45,279 nt of DNA from Candidatus Ventrimonas merdavium (lineage in GTDB: Bacteria > Bacillota > Clostridia > Lachnospirales > Lachnospiraceae): positions 1 through 45,279 of the forward strand of contig DVLJ01000029.1 of the NCBI GenBank assembly GCA_018715565.1. Reading direction: 5' to 3'. A program made the translations under genes and the position numbers. Numbering within the stretch: position 1 is the stretch's first letter; every line of letters starts with the position of its first letter. The notes beneath the pieces are model-generated. The model was not told the DNA's origin, searched no databases, and was given only the letters and a program-made list of their open reading frames with translations. Shown here in pieces: positions 41,610 to 45,279 of the stretch.

Positions 41610-42956
41610 ATGGGTGGGGAAGAAAATGGTCTGAAAAGACAAATTGGTTTATTTGGGGCAGTTGCGATCCTGGTGGGGGCGGTGATCGGTTCCGGCATTT
41701 TTATGACGCCGGGAACGGTGGCGGCGGCAGCCGGATCCTTTGGGCCGTTTATGGCTGCGTGGATCCTGGCAGGAGCCAGCGGGATCCTCTGCGCTTTGGT
41801 GTATGCAGAATTGGCTCCCGCTATGCCAAAAGCAGGCGGTCCGTATGTCTATATCACAGAATCCTTTGGAAAAGGCGCGGGATTTGTCTATGGATGGTCT
41901 ATGACGATCGGAAACTATATCCCTCTGGTGGCGATGCTTGCCACAGGGTTTGCCAGCAACCTGGCAAAACTGATCCCTGGGATCACGCCGACGGGGATCA
42001 AAATGGTGGCTACTTCCGTGATCCTGGCACTTTTGATCTTAAATATCTGCGGAACAAAATTAGGCTCTATGGTAGCGAATATTTTTACGGTGGGAAAGCT
42101 GCTGGCGCTTCTGCTGGTCATCATTGGCGGTTTCTTCCTGATGTCGCCGGAAAACTTTACCACCATGACGACCGCGTCCCAGACGACGGAGTGGAGCGGG
42201 GTCCTGAGCGCAGCATTTCCGGCATTCCTGGCTTTTGGCGGTTATTATCAGCTGGCATATATGGGTGCGGATATCAAGGATCCGAAACGGACGCTCCCCC
42301 TGGGGATGATCATTGGCATGGTGATCGTGATCGCGATCAATGTCCTGATCTCGATCGCCTGTGTGGGTACGGTAGGATTTGCAGAATTGGCAGGAAGTGA
42401 AACGCCGGTTGTGGATGCAGGTACCGCGATCTTTGGACCGGCCGGAACGGTTATCGTAACGATCGGAGCCTGCGTGGCAATTTTTGGCGCGCTGAACGGC
42501 GGGATCATGAGTTATCCGCGTGTCTCTTATTCCATGAGCCAGAATGGCCTGATGTTCAAAGCGTTTGGAACATTGCATAAGAAATACAACACGCCGTATA
42601 TCCCGATGCTGTTCATCTGTCTTACCGCTCTGATCTTCGTCTGGACCGGGTCCTTCAGCACGCTGTTGGCGATCAACGTATTTGCAGGGAGGATCCTGGA
42701 ATGCGTGGTCTGCCTGTCCTTACTGGTGCTGAGAAAGAAAAAACCGGACATGGCACGGCCATTGAAAATGCCGGGCTATCCGGTCACTACGATCCTTGCG
42801 ATCGTGATCACCTTTGTGATCTGTATGACTTGCTCTGGAGAGCAGATGCTGAAGAGCATTTGCCTGATGCTGACATCCATACCGGCATACTTTATCTTTC
42901 GGGCGCTGAATAAGAACGAGACGGAGCGTGCGGAGCAGACGCCGCCAATGCGATAA
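41610..42956 (+). CDS. APC-family permease
   Basis: A 448-residue membrane protein with 12 predicted segments. The start LFGAVAILVGAVIGSGIFMTPGTV is the standard APC first helix. It is almost certainly cotranscribed with the dehydratase gene (2-base gap, GGAGAG site in its end). APC members carry amino acids or related compounds, so the pair may handle an amino-sugar-acid or other compound that feeds the dehydratase; GntP-type or other carriers would be more usual for plain sugar acids. Family call is safe, substrate is not. Confidence 0.88.
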   Translation: MGGEENGLKRQIGLFGAVAILVGAVIGSGIFMTPGTVAAAAGSFGPFMAAWILAGASGILCALVYAELAPAMPKAGGPYVYITESFGKGAGFVYGWSMTIGNYIPLVAMLATGFASNLAKLIPGITPTGIKMVATSVILALLILNICGTKLGSMVANIFTVGKLLALLLVIIGGFFLMSPENFTTMTTASQTTEWSGVLSAAFPAFLAFGGYYQLAYMGADIKDPKRTLPLGMIIGMVIVIAINVLISIACVGTVGFAELAGSETPVVDAGTAIFGPAGTVIVTIGACVAIFGALNGGIMSYPRVSYSMSQNGLMFKAFGTLHKKYNTPYIPMLFICLTALIFVWTGSFSTLLAINVFAGRILECVVCLSLLVLRKKKPDMARPLKMPGYPVTTILAIVITFVICMTCSGEQMLKSICLMLTSIPAYFIFRALNKNETERAEQTPPMR

Positions 42957-42958
42957 AA

Positions 42959-43005
42959 CTGCGGGAAGTCCCAAGCTCCAAATTGGAACTTGGGACTTCC
43001 CGCAG
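42959..43005. repeat. 47-base near-perfect hairpin after the permease gene
   Basis: Two 23-base arms (CTGCGGGAAGTCCCAAGCTCCAA and its complement, one mismatch) with a single central base. There is no T-run on the plus side; the minus side has TTTT directly after it. It could be a terminator, a processed small RNA or a mobile repeat unit. Confidence 0.75.
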
Positions 43006-43105
43006 AATAGGCGGCGGCTGTCTCGCCGTGTCCTTCGACAGTCAATGCTTTCTTTTTGGCATATCTTTTCTTACTTCCTACAAATAATATAATAGGAACT
43101 GCGCG

Positions 43106-43134
43106 TTGATTTTTTAGCGTGATTATGCTAAATT
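43106..43134 (+). promoter_or_regulatory. Promoter and operator of the second toxin-antitoxin operon
   Basis: TTGATT and TAAATT are spaced by 17 bases. TTTAGC-GTGATTAT-GCTAAA, a 20-base inverted repeat (43113-43132), fills the spacer and is well placed for autorepression by the antitoxin. Confidence 0.65.
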
Positions 43135-43153
43135 ATTCTTAGGAGGTGAGCAT

Positions 43154-43432
43154 ATGAACTCTATTCGTCCGGTGTCAGACCTTAGAAATAACTTTGCTGA
43201 AATATCCAGACAGGTCCATGAAACACAAAAGCCGGTCTTTCTTACGAAAAATGGATACGGCGATATGGTCGTAATGAGCATGGAAGCTTATCAGACAATG
43301 CAGTTTGATAGCGAGGTTTACAATAAACTCGCGGAGGCGGAAAAACAGGCAGTTTTAACAGATACGCGATACTCTTCAAAGGACGTTTTAAAAGCATTAA
43401 AAAAAGCGGTTGGAGAACCTGCTCATGTATAA
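43154..43432 (+). CDS. Phd/YefM-type antitoxin (second pair)
   Basis: A 92-residue protein starting MNSIRPVSDLRNNFAEISRQVHETQKPVFLTKNGYGDMVVMSMEAYQ, the classical YefM/Phd N-terminal domain. The acidic C-terminal part (AEAEKQAVLTDTRYSSKDVLKALKK) would bind the toxin. TAGGAGG precedes the ATG by 7 bases. The downstream toxin start overlaps its 3' end by 8 bases. It likely represses its own promoter at the dyad between -35 and -10. Confidence 0.9.
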   Translation: MNSIRPVSDLRNNFAEISRQVHETQKPVFLTKNGYGDMVVMSMEAYQTMQFDSEVYNKLAEAEKQAVLTDTRYSSKDVLKALKKAVGEPAHV

Positions 43433-43736
43433 TGTTGGATATCTCCCGTTAGCATTACAGGATATGGTAGAGATTGTTGAATACATCAGCCGCGAATTAT
43501 GCAATCCGGAAGCTGCCAATAGCCTGGCTGATTTATTTATGAAAGAGATCGACAGCCTGAGCATGTTTCCCTATACTCATGAGAGATATGACTCGCCCTA
43601 TCCCCTGAGACATGAATACAGGAAATTAGTGGTAAATAATTATCTTGTATTTTATTGGGTCGACGAGCCCAAAAAACAGGTAACTGTCAGCAGGGTCCTT
43701 TTTGGTAAGCGAGATTATACATCTGTGCTGAAATAG
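43425..43736 (+). CDS. RelE/ParE-family toxin
   Basis: A 103-residue toxin starting MYNVGYLPLALQDMVEIVEYISREL; I start at the ATG preceded by GGAG rather than the earlier in-frame ATG. The pattern NPEAANSLADLFMKEIDSL...HEYRKLVVNNYLVFYWVDEPKKQVTVSRVLFGKRDY fits ParE/RelE: a helical hairpin followed by a beta sheet ending in the basic RDY strand. RelE forms cut mRNA on the ribosome and ParE forms poison gyrase; the ending VLFGKRDY and YLVFYW region do not decide between them. Confidence 0.88.
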   Translation: MYNVGYLPLALQDMVEIVEYISRELCNPEAANSLADLFMKEIDSLSMFPYTHERYDSPYPLRHEYRKLVVNNYLVFYWVDEPKKQVTVSRVLFGKRDYTSVLK

Positions 43737-43777
43737 CGACTAGCAGGGGGGATCCAAAAGAAAAAGGAGCACAAGCA

Positions 43778-43807
43778 GGGCAGAACCTCAAAAACTCGAT
43801 TCTGCCC
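43778..43807. repeat. GGGCAGAA / TTCTGCCC stem-loop
   Basis: Perfect 8-base arms over a 14-base loop, 41 bases past the toxin gene and 100 before the end of the minus-strand genes. No T-run. It may close transcription weakly from either side. The rest of the 170-base gap shows nothing I can name. Confidence 0.5.
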
Positions 43808-43906
43808 AAGAAGACTTGTTTACTTAAATACCATTGTGTCGCTTGGAGATACATTCCTCTGGCGGTTCAGCTTTCGATTAGGTGGAATTCAGCGATTCGG
43901 CAAAAA

Positions 43907-44164
43907 CTATGAATATTTTTTCTTTATTTCTTTACATGCGACTATATTCTTTTGAATATAGTCGTCCTCATCCATCATGTCTTTATAAAATAAATCGTAC
44001 ATTTTCTTTACATTACAGATGTCAGGGCGATTTTCATAGATCTTACACCTATCATCATCTCCAAGGTATATACAACTTCCATCTCCTGAATCATATTCTT
44101 TTAACTGCGGAATTTCCTCTAAATGCTTACAGCACAGGCCGCACATGTCGCAGCTAAAGATCAT
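43907..44164 (-). CDS. YkgJ-type cysteine-cluster protein
   Basis: An 85-residue protein with the pattern CDMCGLCCKHL at residues 5-15, GSCIYLGDDDRCKIYENRPDICNV in the middle and a final AC. This matches the YkgJ/UPF0153 cysteine-cluster family, thought to bind iron or zinc. It is translationally coupled (4-base overlap) to the glycine-zipper gene upstream of it. Function unknown. Codon use is AT-rich, as in the other genes of this end of the window. Confidence 0.82.
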   Translation of the reverse strand: MIFSCDMCGLCCKHLEEIPQLKEYDSGDGSCIYLGDDDRCKIYENRPDICNVKKMYDLFYKDMMDEDDYIQKNIVACKEIKKKYS

Positions 44165-45168
44165 ACTGCTATCGCCTCTACCTTCTTCTGAGTTGATTCG
44201 ATGATTGTTCTTGATTCTTTTGTCAGATTTCCATCGTCATCCAATATCGGCGTATCAAGTACAGCTTTTATTGCTCCAGCCATTGACATAGCAGAGGCAA
44301 CACATTTCTTTTCATCGTCATTAAATTTCCGAAAATCCGTCCCCTTCTCTTTGATGATTTGAGTCATTTCATAAAGCATGGGATCAAACACAGTTTGAAG
44401 TCTGATTAAGAATCTATTAAACATAGCAGAACGTCTTCTTATACCATTACAAACATCCGCTGCCGCCTTCATTTCTTCTTCAAATTCTTTGGCTTTTGCC
44501 CAATTGGCATTTGCCGCATCCAGATTTTTAGATGCTTTCGCTCCCACAACAAATCCGAGTACAGCTAATGCTGGTCCCGCAACCAGGCCGCCAAGAACAG
44601 CAGTTCCGCCAGCCATGCCAAGACCTCCAGCAGCTAAAGAACCGCCTCCAAAGAACGCTAAGGTTGCATTTGTTGCAGCTGCTCCACTCAGTGATGCAAT
44701 AGCAGTTCCTGTCGAAGCAGTGGCTAATGCGCCTGCAGCGCCATAAGCACCAAATGCGGTAAGAGCACCTGCCATTGCACCTGACGCAAGACCGCCCGCC
44801 ATAGATGACGCCATTCCTTGTAATTCTTTCAAGTCAGCAAATGTTTTTTTATCTAAAACCATTTTTTGTAATTCATTCAACCCTGTAGAGTCACTCAGCT
44901 CCACATGATTAAGCTTCTCAAATTCTGTAATAAATGTTTTCATACTACCATCAAGTACAGCAATTTTTCTCCGGCCCAAAGTTTCAATAGCATTTCCGCA
45001 ATTTTTACGACTTGTATTGATCATTTCTTTGGCATGATCTATTTTATACTCTGCTGCACTATTCGTATCGTTTGCTTCTTTCTGGTCAATGCCAGCCTTT
45101 ATGCTTTTTCCTACTCCAACTAACCCGGTGCCTACTCCGGCAGCAATAAATAAAAATGGTATTGGCAT
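44161..45168 (-). CDS. Glycine-zipper membrane-active protein of unknown function
   Basis: A 335-residue protein. It begins MPIPFLFIAAGVGTGLVGVGKSIKAGID, a hydrophobic Gly-rich helix that could be a membrane anchor. A helical region (30-110) follows, then a very Gly/Ala-rich hydrophobic section (115-215) with repeated small-residue spacing (MAGGLASGAMAGALTAFGAYG, LAAGGLGMAGGTAVLGGLVAGPALAVLG), typical of glycine zippers that insert in or deform membranes. The C-terminal part is soluble and helical. RBS AGGAGG is 8 bases before the ATG. I do not recognise the family with certainty; similar proteins occur in accessory regions, sometimes, as far as I recall, near dynamin-like GTPases. A gene immediately upstream runs off the edge. 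Confidence 0.7.
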   Translation of the reverse strand: MPIPFLFIAAGVGTGLVGVGKSIKAGIDQKEANDTNSAAEYKIDHAKEMINTSRKNCGNAIETLGRRKIAVLDGSMKTFITEFEKLNHVELSDSTGLNELQKMVLDKKTFADLKELQGMASSMAGGLASGAMAGALTAFGAYGAAGALATASTGTAIASLSGAAATNATLAFFGGGSLAAGGLGMAGGTAVLGGLVAGPALAVLGFVVGAKASKNLDAANANWAKAKEFEEEMKAAADVCNGIRRRSAMFNRFLIRLQTVFDPMLYEMTQIIKEKGTDFRKFNDDEKKCVASAMSMAGAIKAVLDTPILDDDGNLTKESRTIIESTQKKVEAIAV

Positions 45169-45177
45169 ATGCCCCTC

Positions 45178-45279
45178 CTAATAATCAAATTCTGAAATAG
45201 TGGTTTTTATTGAATCTTGCGCAAATTTTATATCTTTCTTTATCTGCTTTATCTTTTTTGATTTCCCATCGTCCTCAGT
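45178..45279 (-). CDS. 3' end of a gene running off the right edge
   Basis: The last 33 codons of an open frame on the minus strand end in TAG 9 bases before the next gene's start. The piece is lysine-rich and helical (KSKKIKQIKKDIKFAQDS). It is AT-rich and closely spaced with the glycine-zipper gene, so the two are probably cotranscribed. Too short to identify; the 5' part is outside the window. Confidence 0.6.
   Translation of the reverse strand, partial: TEDDGKSKKIKQIKKDIKFAQDSIKTTISEFDY

Overview
The window reads as a chromosomal segment of a strictly anaerobic, fermentative Firmicute of class Clostridia (Lachnospirales or Oscillospirales-like; I cannot name a genus). The basis is strong AGGAGG-type ribosome binding sites, TTGACA/TATAAT-type promoters, a PTS, several [FeFe]-hydrogenase-family proteins and acyl-CoA/Etf enzymes. 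Most genes are GC-rich at third codon positions; the last ~2.3 kb and a small toxin-antitoxin cassette near 12.7-13.3 kb are visibly AT-richer and look acquired. I see no tRNA, rRNA, CRISPR array or insertion sequence.

Region 1 (1-11.6 kb, minus strand) is one long catabolic cluster. From its promoter outward it encodes a CaiA-like acyl-CoA dehydrogenase, a CaiB-type CoA transferase, a second acyl-CoA dehydrogenase, EtfB, EtfA, a CaiC-type acyl-CoA ligase, a desulfoferrodoxin-like protein that has lost its catalytic iron ligands, a YkvI-type transporter, a GntP-type transporter and a LysR regulator. A terminator-like hairpin separates the first gene from the rest. The divergent promoter region carries three ATAGGTTT-type sites that suit a LysR operator. 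The set resembles carnitine/gamma-butyrobetaine-type CoA chemistry, but CaiT, CaiD and CaiE are absent and the substrate is unknown.

Region 2 (11.6-19.8 kb, mostly plus) has a hotdog thioesterase, a broken 5' fragment of an FMN/FeS/FAD ene-reductase gene, a Phd/PIN toxin-antitoxin pair, the intact ene-reductase, a convergent Crp/Fnr regulator, a TIGR04076-type small protein and a beta-glucoside PTS plus 6-phospho-beta-glucosidase operon. The intact and broken ene-reductase copies share an 18-bp dyad upstream, a good candidate regulator site.

Region 3 (19.8-22.6 kb, minus) is an ABC importer of the NitT/TauT type (lipoprotein, permease, ATPase) with a long structured leader.

Region 4 (22.7-37.3 kb) is the heart of the window. 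A plus-strand four-gene set resembles the hfsABCD type: thioredoxin-like ferredoxin, PAS-containing H-cluster protein, SpoIIE/PP2C phosphatase and group-B-like hydrogenase. A minus-strand hndABCD-type NAD(P)-linked hydrogenase operon has a HATPase gene inserted after hndA. A divergent plus-strand operon encodes DRTGG protein, RsbW-like HATPase, a hydrogenase-like protein lacking the proton-relay Cys, a second DRTGG-like protein and a PHP phosphoesterase. The picture is of catalytic hydrogenases surrounded by probable redox/H2-sensing and signalling proteins. The third set is the best candidate for an undescribed system.

Region 5 (37.3-45.3 kb) holds a secreted polysaccharide deacetylase with a long low-complexity linker. 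It then has a LysR regulator with a small unknown protein, divergent from an enolase-superfamily dehydratase and an APC permease. The AT-rich end has a Phd/RelE-type toxin-antitoxin pair, a CxxC-cluster protein and a glycine-zipper membrane protein, with a further gene running off the right edge.
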